NCBI RefSeq assembly: GCF_000226565.1
Contig: NC_016041.1
Coordinates: 1,984,001 to 2,048,000, forward strand
DNA from: Glaciecola nitratireducens FR1064
GTDB lineage: Bacteria; Pseudomonadota; Gammaproteobacteria; Enterobacterales; Alteromonadaceae
DNA length: 64,000 bases
Direction of reading: 5' to 3'
The notes under the pieces: generated by a model
What the model was told of the DNA's origin: nothing
The model's database searches: none
The model's input: only the letters and a program-made list of their open reading frames with translations
In this document: piece after piece, positions 32,573 through 42,701 of the stretch
Layout: every line of letters starts with the position of its first letter
Numbering within the stretch: the stretch's first letter is position 1
Program-made: the position numbers and the translations under genes

Positions 32573-34810
32573 CTATGGTTCGTTTAGGTTCTCTCGGACA
32601 AGTGCCTCAAAATCCACTGCCGATAGAGGTTTTGAAAATAAGTAGCCTTGACCGTAATCGCAGCCAACTGCAATTAGTAAATCTCGCTGCTTTGTGGTTT
32701 CTATACCTTCTGCTATTACTTTCAAACCTAGTTTATGAGCTAGCACGATAATCGCTTCACATAGCGCCATGTTATCTGAATCTGCCTCAAGGTTTTTCAC
32801 AAAGGAAAGGTCAATTTTCAAGTAATCGATATGGAATTTTTTAAGGTAAGAAAGCGAAGAGTACCCAGTGCCGAAGTCATCGAGCGATATTTCGATCCCC
32901 GCGGTATCGAAACTATCAAGCTGAGCCATCACTTGATTACTCATATCCATTAACAAGCCTTCGGTTATTTCTATCGCTACGTTTTTTGAATTCAGATTTA
33001 ACTTTTTTAGGTGTTTTAGCCAATGCTTGTGAGTGGTTCTCTCGCCTCTAAACTGAGCGGGGGACATGTTAATACTTATTTGGAAATCTTGCGGGAATGT
33101 TTGCAGCCACAGCTGAGTTTGCAATGTTACCTGCTCGAAAGCCCAATCTCCTATGTTCGAGATTAGTCCAGACTCTTCCGCTATGGGAATGAATTCCATC
33201 GGCGGCACGTTGCCTAGCTCGGGATGCTCCCATCTTAACAAAGACTCGGCCTTTTGAATTAGACCTGAATTCAAATCGATAATCGGCTGATAGGCTATCC
33301 AGAATTCGTTATTTTCAATTGCGCTTCGAAGCTCATGACTTAGGCTTAGTCTTTTTTGTATTTTGTCTTGCATAGCAAGAGTAAAATAGCGTTTGCAGTT
33401 GCGACCATCATTTTTGGCAGCATACATAGCTTGGTCAGCATTCTTTATCAATGTCTCTATATTGGTACCATCATCTGGGTAAATCGCTATGCCGACACTG
33501 GCCGAAATATACCCCAAATTATCTCCCAAATGAAACGGTGCGTTTAAAGTCTGCAGAATTCTATCAGCTAGTATCCCTGTGCTTTCGATCGTCGCAAGGT
33601 TGCTCATAATAATAGTAAATTCATCACCACCAAGTCGAGAGACAGTATCAACATTTCGAATACACTTTTGAAGTCGCAAAGCGGTCTCAATTAGCAGTTG
33701 GTCACCTACATGATGACCCAATGAATCGTTAATATCTTTAAATTGGTCTAGGTCAATAGAAAACAAAGCAAACTGTCTCTCTTTGCGGTGAGATAGGAGA
33801 AGCTCTTGCATGAGCTTTGAATTGAAGAGACGCCTATTCGGCAAACCTGTTAAGCTATCAAAGTTTGCTTGTTTTTCAATCAGGTCAGTTGCGCGTTTTT
33901 TCTCTGTGATATCAGTGAGCAAGCCAACGCGCTTGGATACGTTTTTATCTGCATCATAAATAGTACTGATGGTTAACCAACCCATGTACCGCTCGCCATT
34001 TTGTCTGTTGTTGGTTATTTCACCTTGCCATCTTCCCGTCTTCTGCAGCGAATACCACATATTCTTATAAAATGCGTTGTTATGAAACTTTGAGCGCAAT
34101 ACATTACAAGATTGTCCAACTATTTGTTCGCTGCTCATTCCCGTCAACTTTATAAATGAGGGATTAACCGCAATAATATTGCCTTCATTATTGGCAACAA
34201 CAACAGCTTCGTTTAGCGATTCATAAACCGTTGCAGCAAGTCTAATTTCTTCTTCTGCCACTTTTTGCTTGGTGATGTCGATCAATGCAATGAAACATTT
34301 ACTCTGATTTTTATCTAGCTTGAAGTTGGCCTGCATCCATATTTGTTTCGAATTAATGTTCAGTCGTAATTCACAGTGTGTGTTCTGTTTTGCGCTAAAT
34401 ACAGAATTTAGATGGTAGTTGAATGTGCTCAAAAATTCATACTCAACAAAAGCAGCGAGGCGTTTTCCCATTAGCTTTTCAGAGGTCATATTAAAGGTAT
34501 TAGCGCCTAATAAATTTATCGAACTCAATTCGCTATTTTCATTAACTGTGCAATAGCAGATTGGTGCGAATTCGAACAATTCAGTGCAGCGGTCCAAGGC
34601 TTGGCTTGTCTGTTCTTTGGTTGCTAGCAATTCTTCATTTTGCATTTCAAGTTCGATTTGATGAACCATGAGCTCATGCAATAGCCTGTGATTGTCAGCG
34701 TCGTTTGCAAAACTACCTACCATTTCCAGAGAGTTCCTTTTCGGCAGTTTATGTAGCGCTCGTTCCCTTAGCAATTCCTGTGTATTCCTATTAGTTTGTT
34801 TTACGGTCAT
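32573..34810 (-). CDS. PAS-GGDEF-EAL cyclic-di-GMP enzyme
   Basis: A 745-aa cytoplasmic signalling protein: PAS-like sensor segments (about 70-185 and 190-305), a GGDEF domain (about 315-475) with intact G-G-D-E-F and the R-x2-D-region V-S-R-L, and an EAL domain (about 490-740). The EAL signature is E-S-L-L-R-W, with later D-D-F-G-T-G-Y-S-S-L and K-I-D-L-S-F present, so phosphodiesterase activity is possible. It has no membrane segment. Its start overlaps the CheB/CheR gene by 20 nt, so it is co-translated with it, and the two probably form one pathway. Confidence 0.92.
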   Translation of the reverse strand: MTVKQTNRNTQELLRERALHKLPKRNSLEMVGSFANDADNHRLLHELMVHQIELEMQNEELLATKEQTSQALDRCTELFEFAPICYCTVNENSELSSINLLGANTFNMTSEKLMGKRLAAFVEYEFLSTFNYHLNSVFSAKQNTHCELRLNINSKQIWMQANFKLDKNQSKCFIALIDITKQKVAEEEIRLAATVYESLNEAVVVANNEGNIIAVNPSFIKLTGMSSEQIVGQSCNVLRSKFHNNAFYKNMWYSLQKTGRWQGEITNNRQNGERYMGWLTISTIYDADKNVSKRVGLLTDITEKKRATDLIEKQANFDSLTGLPNRRLFNSKLMQELLLSHRKERQFALFSIDLDQFKDINDSLGHHVGDQLLIETALRLQKCIRNVDTVSRLGGDEFTIIMSNLATIESTGILADRILQTLNAPFHLGDNLGYISASVGIAIYPDDGTNIETLIKNADQAMYAAKNDGRNCKRYFTLAMQDKIQKRLSLSHELRSAIENNEFWIAYQPIIDLNSGLIQKAESLLRWEHPELGNVPPMEFIPIAEESGLISNIGDWAFEQVTLQTQLWLQTFPQDFQISINMSPAQFRGERTTHKHWLKHLKKLNLNSKNVAIEITEGLLMDMSNQVMAQLDSFDTAGIEISLDDFGTGYSSLSYLKKFHIDYLKIDLSFVKNLEADSDNMALCEAIIVLAHKLGLKVIAEGIETTKQRDLLIAVGCDYGQGYLFSKPLSAVDFEALVRENLNEP

Positions 34811-37337
34811 CGCTAAGCTCCCTTTTTTCTAACTCTACTTCAAGTGATTTCAGCTGACTGATGTCAGTAAAGGTAATAACCACGCCATCAATCATATTTT
34901 CCTGAGTGCGGTAGGGCATGATCCTAACTTTAAACCAGCGTTTATTTGCGGTTATCGCCTGCGTTTCATGAAAAATCAAAGTACGTAATACTTCCTTTGC
35001 ATCGTATTGAAGTGTGTCATATTTCAGTGAGCTAACGACATCAGATAGTGGTCGTCCAACATCTGAGTCAATGAGTTTAAACAACTGTGCGGACAGGGTA
35101 GTAAAGCGCCTAACGTTGAGCTTGTTATCTAAAAAGATCGTCGCTATTTCGGTGCTATTTAGAAGATTAGTCATATCGTTATTGACCCAAGTTAAGTCGT
35201 CAACTTTAGACTGTAGTTCAAAATTTAAGGTTTGCAGTTCTTCATTTAAGGACTGCATTTCTTCTTTAGACGTTGTTAGCTCTTCATTAGCAGATTGAAG
35301 CTCCTCGTTGGTTGATTGGAGTTCTTCATTAGCCGCTTTAAGCTCTTCCTGCGAATGTTTCATCTCCTCACGCATAAGTTGAACTTGTTCTCTTGCTTGA
35401 CTCAGTTCATTTAGAAGAGTGTCGTCTTTCAATGTCGTTGTTTTGTGATCGTTTTTTTGCACAGGAGCCATTTGTTCAAAGGTAATCATGATTGTTCCTG
35501 CTAGCCCCTCCGGTTGCTTAATTTCTTTTACACGGATTAGCACACTCTGCTCACTACCTTCGCTTTTTGTGATATGGCCGACAAAGGAAACGATATCATT
35601 TTGTTTAAGTGCTTTTTTAATTCCCATATCGATTTCATAACGAAGACCGTCTCTTGCCATCGCATAGATATTCCAATTCGCTTTTCCTGCGGCAGGCTCT
35701 AAATATTTTCCTGTGCGACCGTTTATATAGAGGATGTCGCCATCAGCATTCACCAATACAGCCGCTGGAGCGAAGTCAAGCAGTAGGGCTTCATTGGCTA
35801 AAGATTGTAAATTCTCTGTTTTGTTATTCATATTTTTCACAGTGATTGTTTTGTTATTAGATACGATAGGGAATACGCGCGCTGGAAAATCTAAATCTGC
35901 GTGCTGTGTGCTTGTATTGATTCGATGATAGATACTCGACTTGCTGCTGGATTTTTTGAAAAGACTCGAAAACTCACCAATGGTTTCAGCTGTTCCTAGC
36001 AGCAATATGCCGCTTGGGTTTAACGCATAGTGAAACAAAGGGATGATTTTATTTTGTAATTTTGTATTGAAGTAAATGAGCAGATTACGACATGTTAAAA
36101 TATCTAATTTCGTAAATGGGGGATCAACGATAATATTTTGCGGTGCAAAGACAACCATCTCACGAATTTTTTTACTAATTCGATAGCCCTTATTATCGGT
36201 CTCAAAATAGTTGCTAAGCCTAACAGAACTTATACTTTCTGCTATTTGCTTTGGATATATGCCGTCACGCGCAACTTTTATTGCCTCACTGTCTAAATCT
36301 GTGGCAAATATTTGCAATGTTGCTCCATTTTTATCTCCCAAAAACTTCAAGCATTCTTGGAACGCAATAGCTAAGGTGTAAGCTTCCTCGCCGCTTGAAC
36401 AGGCCGTGACCCAAGCTCTAAGATGTTTATCCATAGGGTGGTTAGCGATTAAATCAGGGAGAGTTTTATTAATAATTATTTCCCACACATCAGGGTCTCT
36501 GAAAAAGCCCGTCACCCCAATAAGTAATTCATTAAAGAGTAAATCAAGTTCTTGAGCGTTTTTGCTTAAGTATTCATGATATTCTTCGAGCGATTTCATT
36601 TTATGGACTATTAATCTTCGTTCAATTCGACGACACAGCGTTGTGGGTTTATAAAATGAAAAATCATTACCACTTCTTTTTAACAATAGCTGAAAAATAG
36701 CATCCATCGCTGATGACGAGCTCACTGAACTTAATGAGGGAAGAGTATTATTTAGTGAAGTTCGTGGGGCATTGGAATAAACTAAAATGTTTTGCCCAAG
36801 CTCTTTTGTCGATGCAACAATATCTGTGGAATGCGCGTTAATTGCACTGAGCGGCATAGAATCGAATTTAGCAGTTTGTGGTGCTTGAGCTAACGTTAAT
36901 CCCCCGTTTTTTTTAATTTCCTGTAAGCCAAGCGTCCCATCAGAGCCCATTCCTGATAAAACGATGCCGATTGCGTTTTCCTTCATATCTTCTGCTAAAG
37001 ATTTAAAAAAACTATCTATCGGTAATTTTAATCCAAGTGACTTTGTTTGGGCTTTTAGATTTAAGCGGCCCTTGAGGATAAAAAGGTCTTTGTTTGGAGG
37101 AATAATATAAACGTGGTTGGGCTCTTTCAGCGTTTTGTTTTCTATTTGGCTGACAGGAACTGTCGTTACCCTTTGTAATAGCTCTGACATCATGCACTTA
37201 TGATTTGGGTCAAGATGCTGAACCACAACAAATGCAATGTCGCTTGTGCTCGGAATGTTACTAAAGAAGTCCTCTAAGGCTGTTAAACCTCCAGCAGAAG
37301 TTCCGATACCGACGATTTTTATAGGATGTTTATCCAC
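34791..37337 (-). CDS. CheB-CheR-PAS fusion signalling protein
   Basis: An 848-aa fusion. The CheB methylesterase domain (about 5-190) has the nucleophile in G-T-S-A-G-G, V-V-Q-H-L-D-P, and the catalytic Asp in G-M-G-S-D-G. The CheR methyltransferase domain (about 215-480) has T-A-C-S-S-G-E-E-A-Y for S-adenosylmethionine and I-L-T-C-R-N-L-L-I-Y-F. A PAS-like region follows, then a long coiled coil of E-E-L-Q-S-x-N-E-E-L repeats (about 640-725), and a final PAS. The start is GTG. No receiver domain or chemoreceptor gene is adjacent, so the methylation target is unknown. Confidence 0.92.
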   Translation of the reverse strand: MDKHPIKIVGIGTSAGGLTALEDFFSNIPSTSDIAFVVVQHLDPNHKCMMSELLQRVTTVPVSQIENKTLKEPNHVYIIPPNKDLFILKGRLNLKAQTKSLGLKLPIDSFFKSLAEDMKENAIGIVLSGMGSDGTLGLQEIKKNGGLTLAQAPQTAKFDSMPLSAINAHSTDIVASTKELGQNILVYSNAPRTSLNNTLPSLSSVSSSSAMDAIFQLLLKRSGNDFSFYKPTTLCRRIERRLIVHKMKSLEEYHEYLSKNAQELDLLFNELLIGVTGFFRDPDVWEIIINKTLPDLIANHPMDKHLRAWVTACSSGEEAYTLAIAFQECLKFLGDKNGATLQIFATDLDSEAIKVARDGIYPKQIAESISSVRLSNYFETDNKGYRISKKIREMVVFAPQNIIVDPPFTKLDILTCRNLLIYFNTKLQNKIIPLFHYALNPSGILLLGTAETIGEFSSLFKKSSSKSSIYHRINTSTQHADLDFPARVFPIVSNNKTITVKNMNNKTENLQSLANEALLLDFAPAAVLVNADGDILYINGRTGKYLEPAAGKANWNIYAMARDGLRYEIDMGIKKALKQNDIVSFVGHITKSEGSEQSVLIRVKEIKQPEGLAGTIMITFEQMAPVQKNDHKTTTLKDDTLLNELSQAREQVQLMREEMKHSQEELKAANEELQSTNEELQSANEELTTSKEEMQSLNEELQTLNFELQSKVDDLTWVNNDMTNLLNSTEIATIFLDNKLNVRRFTTLSAQLFKLIDSDVGRPLSDVVSSLKYDTLQYDAKEVLRTLIFHETQAITANKRWFKVRIMPYRTQENMIDGVVITFTDISQLKSLEVELEKRELSDDRKTN

Positions 37338-37541
37338 TAAATCTCGTTTGCGATGGGTGACATAAATTACTCATTAATATATAAAGAGAAACAATCGTGA
37401 ACTCAGTATGCTCTTCTTAAAGTACATATGGGAAACTATTTGTTAATTTATCAACTAAAAGTAAAGTTAAGTACGATGGCTTAAAAGATGTCCTTAAATT
37501 TCCGATGGGCATTCTACTAAAAACTAGAGGAGACGTGTTGA

Positions 37542-37793
37542 ATGGCGAAACCCAATAAAAAGACGCCCGAGTCCTCCGTCGACGTCTACTGCAATCAGTG
37601 CAAAACACAATTATTCAAGTATCGCAAAGGTGGCAAAGGTTCATTAATAAAATGTTTTAAACAACGCATTACTAAAGACTATACCTCGCAGCCTTGCACA
37701 TGCCCGAGTTGTAATGCCATTTTTGCCAGAGACACTTTGGTGAGGGGTGCCCCCGCATTTAAAATTATCGGCGGCAAAGTGTTTAGTAAATAA
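37542..37793 (+). CDS. Small zinc-ribbon protein
   Basis: An 83-aa basic protein with two C-x2-C knuckles, C-N-Q-C near residue 17-20 and C-P-S-C near 54-57, plus a further C-T before the second. This predicts a single zinc ribbon with K/R-rich flanks. An AGAGGAG site stands before the ATG. The exact family is not recognised; nucleic-acid binding or a ribosome-associated role would fit the basic character. It stands alone, divergent from the CheB/CheR gene. Confidence 0.75.
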   Translation: MAKPNKKTPESSVDVYCNQCKTQLFKYRKGGKGSLIKCFKQRITKDYTSQPCTCPSCNAIFARDTLVRGAPAFKIIGGKVFSK

Positions 37794-37918
37794 CATCATT
37801 TTACTTCGTCGATGATAGCATTCGCCAAACCGCACAAAATCAACATCGGTTGAATACAACAAGTACATCGTTTATTCTTCTTGTCCCGCAAATGCCAATT
37901 AAACCATCGGAACCACTA

Positions 37919-39331
37919 ATGACAGATCGCTCTCTTCGCCTGCTGCTGGATTTTGATGCCTGCGCCCAAAGAGATTCTGGGCAGGCATCTGTATTCCTGC
38001 ACAGACGCGATCGCAAATTCGCGCTGACCTGCAAAGAGCAATCCGTAGAAGCTACACCAAAGCGATGGATTGCCTACATAAACCGTTTTAGCGACGCTGA
38101 ACTTGGGCGTGAACAATTAACCCAAACGCTCCGGTTCTGGAAGCGTGTTAACACAAGTTTTTTGGCTGTAGGCGCCTTATTTGGTATTTTTAGCATGTTA
38201 GGCCTGCTGTTTTATGATGGCGGCCAACGTATTAATGTCACTGTTATCATCGCCTTTGTCGCTTTTCAGCTTTTGCTAGCGTTGCTTACCACCACTCAGT
38301 CATTGGCAGGCTGGCAGCCATGGCGTTCAGTCATTAAGCGCTTTAGAAAAAATTCGCAGTCGGCCGTTTTAACAAGGCTTCAGCCGGTGCTTATGGCTCA
38401 GGCTGCTCAGCTAGGTGGCCTATGTTTTGCTTTCGGAGGTTTGATAACCCTGTTGATAATGGTGCTGCTACAAGATCTAGCCTTTGGCTGGAGTACCACG
38501 CTTGAGACTGATGCAAGTTCATACCATGCGATGATTGCAGCGATTGCAGCGCCTTGGGCTTGGCTTTGGCCCGCTGCTGCCCCCGAGATTGGCCTAGTTG
38601 AAGCAACTCGTTTTTTTCAGGCTAGCCTCGGGCAAAATACTATAAACCCCAGTTTATGGGGCCAATGGTGGCCGTTTATTGCTATGCTTTGGACCACTTG
38701 GGCACTGCTTCCTCGACTAATTCTCTATTTATTATCCGGAGTTTTGATTAAACGCAAGGCGCGCCAGTTGTTGTTGAAACATCCAGCGATGAGTGCATTG
38801 ATGTATCGTATGGAAACCGAAACACTAGACACAGGTAATGAACACAACGATGCTTCTGATTTCCCTAATCTCAATAACCAATCAACGCTCACGCCATTGC
38901 CAAAAGCCAGTACGATATTGACTTGGGCAGGCGCGGGCGACTCAGAAATGCCAACCTTGCTTACTGAGGCGAAAAGTATTCAGGCAAAGGTAGGTGGAAG
39001 AAGCACCTTACAGGAAGATGAAGCGACCTTAGAACGAGTCGCCGCGCAACTTACAAAAGAAGCCAAGCGCTGTGTTCTCTTAGCTACTCGCTGCTGGGAG
39101 CCTCCGACCGGAGAACTGGAAGATTTTATAAACAGAGCAAAAGAGCTATGGCCTGAAGGGGCGCACATAGTGTTAGTTCCACTGGCGAGTAATATTTCAC
39201 GTGAACCTGAGCAGCACCATATACAGCAGTGGCTAAGGTTTGCTGGCCGCATGCAAAGCAAATTTGTGAGTGTTAGTGTCATAAGCTCAGGTAACGATAG
39301 TCACTTTACTCAAGCAGGACCAAAAGCATGA
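37919..39331 (+). CDS. DUF2868 membrane protein, partner of the DUF3482 GTPase
   Basis: About 470 aa from the chosen ATG (M-T-D-R-S-L-R-L-L-L-D-F-D-A-C); an in-frame ATG 27 nt upstream is possible. Four hydrophobic segments lie in the first two thirds. The soluble C-terminal part (about 300-460) resembles the pattern of DUF2868 proteins. The stop overlaps the start of the next gene (ATGA), the constant arrangement of DUF2868-DUF3482 pairs. The function of the pair is not known; a GTPase-regulated membrane complex is a reasonable guess. Confidence 0.82.
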   Translation: MTDRSLRLLLDFDACAQRDSGQASVFLHRRDRKFALTCKEQSVEATPKRWIAYINRFSDAELGREQLTQTLRFWKRVNTSFLAVGALFGIFSMLGLLFYDGGQRINVTVIIAFVAFQLLLALLTTTQSLAGWQPWRSVIKRFRKNSQSAVLTRLQPVLMAQAAQLGGLCFAFGGLITLLIMVLLQDLAFGWSTTLETDASSYHAMIAAIAAPWAWLWPAAAPEIGLVEATRFFQASLGQNTINPSLWGQWWPFIAMLWTTWALLPRLILYLLSGVLIKRKARQLLLKHPAMSALMYRMETETLDTGNEHNDASDFPNLNNQSTLTPLPKASTILTWAGAGDSEMPTLLTEAKSIQAKVGGRSTLQEDEATLERVAAQLTKEAKRCVLLATRCWEPPTGELEDFINRAKELWPEGAHIVLVPLASNISREPEQHHIQQWLRFAGRMQSKFVSVSVISSGNDSHFTQAGPKA

Positions 39332-40758
39332 GAAATCCACCCAATTTTGCTGTTGTAGGACATCCGAACAAAGGCAAGTCGAGCATAGTGGCTACGCTTT
39401 CTCAAAACGATGCAATCGCGATTGCACTTGAGCCAGGTACGACACGTACAAGCAACTCTTATCCATTGCGTGTTGATGGTGAGACGCTATATACATTGAT
39501 CGATACCCCCGGTTTTCAAAGGCCGAGGCGCGTGCTGGAGTGGCTTAAAGCCCACAGTGTTTCTGCGTCGGATCACGCCGAAACATTAAGCGCATTTGTG
39601 GTTCAACATAAAGACGACAAGCGCTTTACTGACGAATGTGAATTGCTTACACCACTTATTCAAGGCGCGGGTATAATTTATGTCGTAGATGGTTCTGTAC
39701 CTTATAGCGCAGAGCATGAGGCTGAAATGACTATCTTACGCTGGAGCGGTCGCCCTAGCTTGGCCTTGATTAATACTATTGGTTCTGAAGACTACAGCGA
39801 TACATGGCAGGCAGCATTAGGACAGTTCTTTCAAGTCGTACGCAAGTTTGATGCTGTTCACGCTCCATTTAAGCAGCATCTAAGCCTTTTACGTGCTTTT
39901 GGTCAGCTGGAACCTGACTGGGAACAAACGATGGATAAAGCCACACATTATCTATCTAGGCAGCGGCAACAAAGGCAAAGTCAATCCGCCGCCATAATAG
40001 CCAAAGCGTTGACTGACATGATGTCGTTTCAAGAAAAGCGTACCTTGATGAACGATGAGTCCATTGATGAAAACGACAATAAGCTAGCTGAACAACTGCG
40101 CAAAAATTGGTATCAGCATCAACGTGAACGTGAACAAACCCTTCGCATCGACATTGAACATTTATACCAACACCAGCGCATTCGCAGACAAGAAGCCGAA
40201 CTCGAATGGCACAGCGAGCACGACCTATTTTCGGAAGATAGTCGGAATCACTGGGCGGTAAGTCGTCGATACCTTGCCACGGCGGGGTTTGGCGCTGGTG
40301 CAATAAGCGGTGTGGGTATCGATGCGTTGACGTTTGGCACTTCTTTCGGAACAGGCGCTCTCTTGGGAGGTTTACTCGGGGCTGCTGGAAGTTATTATTA
40401 TGGAGGGAAATTACTTTTACCCGCATTAAAAATCGCGTCACTCAATAACGGTCTTAAAACCGCTACTTTTGGTCCGGTTCAAGACAGCCAATTTGCTTAC
40501 GTAGTATTAGGGCGAGCCGTCGATCACTGGTGGCATATTAGCCATAGAAACCATGCTGGTCGAGATTTACTTGATTTAGCGCCAGCGGACAGCCATTGGA
40601 TAGAGGGCTTAGACAAAGAAAGCCGCCAAGTTATTCAAAAAACGATGGATAGAAGTCGTAAACAGAAGTCCTTAGATGAGAGCCAGCAGCATAAATTTCA
40701 CAAAGCTCTAGAACAGTGCATTGCGGTGTACGAATTATGGCGAGCGGGTAGAACATAA
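39328..40758 (+). CDS. DUF3482 GTPase-domain protein
   Basis: A 476-aa protein with an N-terminal Era/TrmE-like GTPase: P-loop G-H-P-N-K-G-K-S-S (about residue 10), switch threonine region P-G-T-T-R-T, and D-T-P-G in L-I-D-T-P-G-F. The middle (about 225-300) is a charged helical region. A glycine-rich hydrophobic hairpin follows (about 315-360), which could insert in a membrane, then a conserved H-W-W-H-I-S-H-R-N. This matches the DUF3482 family. It is coupled to the DUF2868 gene by an ATGA overlap. Confidence 0.88.
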   Translation: MRNPPNFAVVGHPNKGKSSIVATLSQNDAIAIALEPGTTRTSNSYPLRVDGETLYTLIDTPGFQRPRRVLEWLKAHSVSASDHAETLSAFVVQHKDDKRFTDECELLTPLIQGAGIIYVVDGSVPYSAEHEAEMTILRWSGRPSLALINTIGSEDYSDTWQAALGQFFQVVRKFDAVHAPFKQHLSLLRAFGQLEPDWEQTMDKATHYLSRQRQQRQSQSAAIIAKALTDMMSFQEKRTLMNDESIDENDNKLAEQLRKNWYQHQREREQTLRIDIEHLYQHQRIRRQEAELEWHSEHDLFSEDSRNHWAVSRRYLATAGFGAGAISGVGIDALTFGTSFGTGALLGGLLGAAGSYYYGGKLLLPALKIASLNNGLKTATFGPVQDSQFAYVVLGRAVDHWWHISHRNHAGRDLLDLAPADSHWIEGLDKESRQVIQKTMDRSRKQKSLDESQQHKFHKALEQCIAVYELWRAGRT

Positions 40759-40778
40759 ATTAAACAAAGCTTTTTAGA

Positions 40779-42521
40779 TTAGCTTATCGATTGACTAGTT
40801 TCATTCACTACAACACTTAATGCATCTGCTAGAGTAGAGTAGGTGGCGCAGTGGATTCCGTCTGGCATAAATCCTGCTTTTGCTAATGTTTTGAGTGGCT
40901 GGAATTGAAAATCAGCTAGCAATACTCGAGTATTATTGTTCTTACATTTTTCAATAAACTTATACAGTGCGGCAACGCCACCAGAATCTAAAATAGAGAC
41001 ACCGTCAAAATACAACACCACACCTTCTTGCTGTTCGCTTAGATGTGCAAGTTCAACAAAGACCGTGTCGGCGGCTGCAAAAAACAGCGGTCCATTGATT
41101 TTGAAAACCTTCCAACGAGGTGGTAAATCAACATCCACATGTTTTTTCTGCTCACTTATGTCTTGCACTTTCGTCATGTCCGCCACTTGTTTCATAAACA
41201 AAAGCGACGCTAGAATAATGCCAACGCTTATCGCGATCACCATGTCGAATAAAACAGTCAATAACAAACACACGACCAATACCAGCACTTCACTAGCCGG
41301 GGCTTTCTTAAGTAGATGGATGATTTTAGGAGCTTCACTCATATTCCAAGCCACCATTATCAACAAAGCTGACATACCCGCCATTGGGATATATGCCAAA
41401 ATTGAAGTGAGTGACAGCAAGGATATTAATACGACGAGCGCATGTATCATGGCGGCGATAGGACTGACTGCTCCTGCCTTATAGTTTGCTGCAGAACGCG
41501 CAATTGCTGCAGTAGCAGTGATACCACCAAAAAATGGTGTCACTATGTTGCCAATACCTTGACCGAGTAATTCGCTGTTAGCACTGTGTTTTTTCCCCGA
41601 CATGCCGTCGAGTACAACTGCGCACAGTAACGACTCGATAGCCCCGAGCATGGCAATTGCAAAAGCGGCAGACAATAAGTCACTTGCTAATTGCCAGCTC
41701 AGCACCAATGGTAGTTCGCCGTCTTGAGAGCGCAGCCAAGGCCATTGAAAGTCAGGCAACATTGATGGAATACCCGCTGCCAATGAGCCATCAGAAAGGG
41801 TAAAGCTAAAGGTAGAACCAATCGTGTCTACCTCAAAACCTTGTTGGTTTAGTATCAATGTCATAACACTGGCGACGACAATAGCAGGGAGATGCGCAGG
41901 TATCGCCAGCTTCATCTTAGACCACAATTGAAATACTACAATGGTGATCATTCCGACCAGCAGTGTCGGTAATGAAAGCTCTGGTATTGCTTCAACTAAG
42001 GCGACAACTTTGCCCGCAAAGCTTTCCGGCATCTCGCTTATATTTAAGCCGAAAAAACCTTTCATTTGCAGTATTGCTATTACTACGGCAATGCCGCCGG
42101 TGAAGCCTAGGGTTACTGACTCCGGTATGTATTGAATATATCGTCCTAGCCGCAATACAGCCATGATGATCAGAATAATGCCAGATAATATACTGGCAAG
42201 CAGTAAACCTGACAGCCCATATTGATGAACGATAGGGTATAAGATAACCACAAATGCGGCGGTAGGGCCCGATACACTAAAACGGGAACCGCCGGTAAGC
42301 GGGATAATAAAACCAGCAATAATAGCGGTATATAGTCCGTACTGAGGTGCGACACCAATGGCGATGGCGAGTGCCATTGCCAATGGAATGGCAATGATAC
42401 CAACGGTTAAACCGGCTAATAAATCTTTAGAGAATGCTTTGCCTTTATAAGGACCGTCATTTAGAGACTCCTTAAGTGCATGGCCAATTCTCAAAGAGAA
42501 TAAGTGGTTTCTATATTTCAT
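40779..42521 (-). CDS. SulP-family anion transporter with STAS domain
   Basis: A 580-aa member of the SLC26/SulP family. About 12-14 membrane helices start with L-L-A-G-L-T-V-G-I-I-A-I-P-L-A-M-A and include S-G-P-T-A-A-F. A cytoplasmic STAS domain (about 455-565) has D-G-V-S-I-L-D-S-G-G-V. Relatives carry sulfate, bicarbonate or dicarboxylates; the substrate cannot be read from sequence. It is convergent with the DUF3482 gene. Confidence 0.92.
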   Translation of the reverse strand: MKYRNHLFSLRIGHALKESLNDGPYKGKAFSKDLLAGLTVGIIAIPLAMALAIAIGVAPQYGLYTAIIAGFIIPLTGGSRFSVSGPTAAFVVILYPIVHQYGLSGLLLASILSGIILIIMAVLRLGRYIQYIPESVTLGFTGGIAVVIAILQMKGFFGLNISEMPESFAGKVVALVEAIPELSLPTLLVGMITIVVFQLWSKMKLAIPAHLPAIVVASVMTLILNQQGFEVDTIGSTFSFTLSDGSLAAGIPSMLPDFQWPWLRSQDGELPLVLSWQLASDLLSAAFAIAMLGAIESLLCAVVLDGMSGKKHSANSELLGQGIGNIVTPFFGGITATAAIARSAANYKAGAVSPIAAMIHALVVLISLLSLTSILAYIPMAGMSALLIMVAWNMSEAPKIIHLLKKAPASEVLVLVVCLLLTVLFDMVIAISVGIILASLLFMKQVADMTKVQDISEQKKHVDVDLPPRWKVFKINGPLFFAAADTVFVELAHLSEQQEGVVLYFDGVSILDSGGVAALYKFIEKCKNNNTRVLLADFQFQPLKTLAKAGFMPDGIHCATYSTLADALSVVVNETSQSIS

Positions 42522-42701
42522 CGTCTAGTAATCCCGTCCCCAATATTTTATAAACGCGCTAACACATGTGCTTGACTATATGCTCATTGGTCTACAATTC
42601 AACTAGCAAAGCTGAGACTGGTAATCTATTTACACTTCATTTTATTATGTCATGATAACGTTGTATAACATCTTATCTACTTAATTATTTAAAGGATTAT
42701 T

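Noticed and set aside
32548-32751. Plus-strand 67-codon frame
   Set aside because: Antisense to the conserved EAL domain end of the GGDEF-EAL gene.
35220-35400. DNA-level repeats in the CheB/CheR gene as a repeat array
   Set aside because: They are explained by the coiled-coil heptads (E-E-L-Q-S-x-N repeats) of the encoded protein.
39956-40441. 161-codon minus-strand frame
   Set aside because: Wholly antisense to the DUF3482 GTPase, whose motifs fix the true strand.
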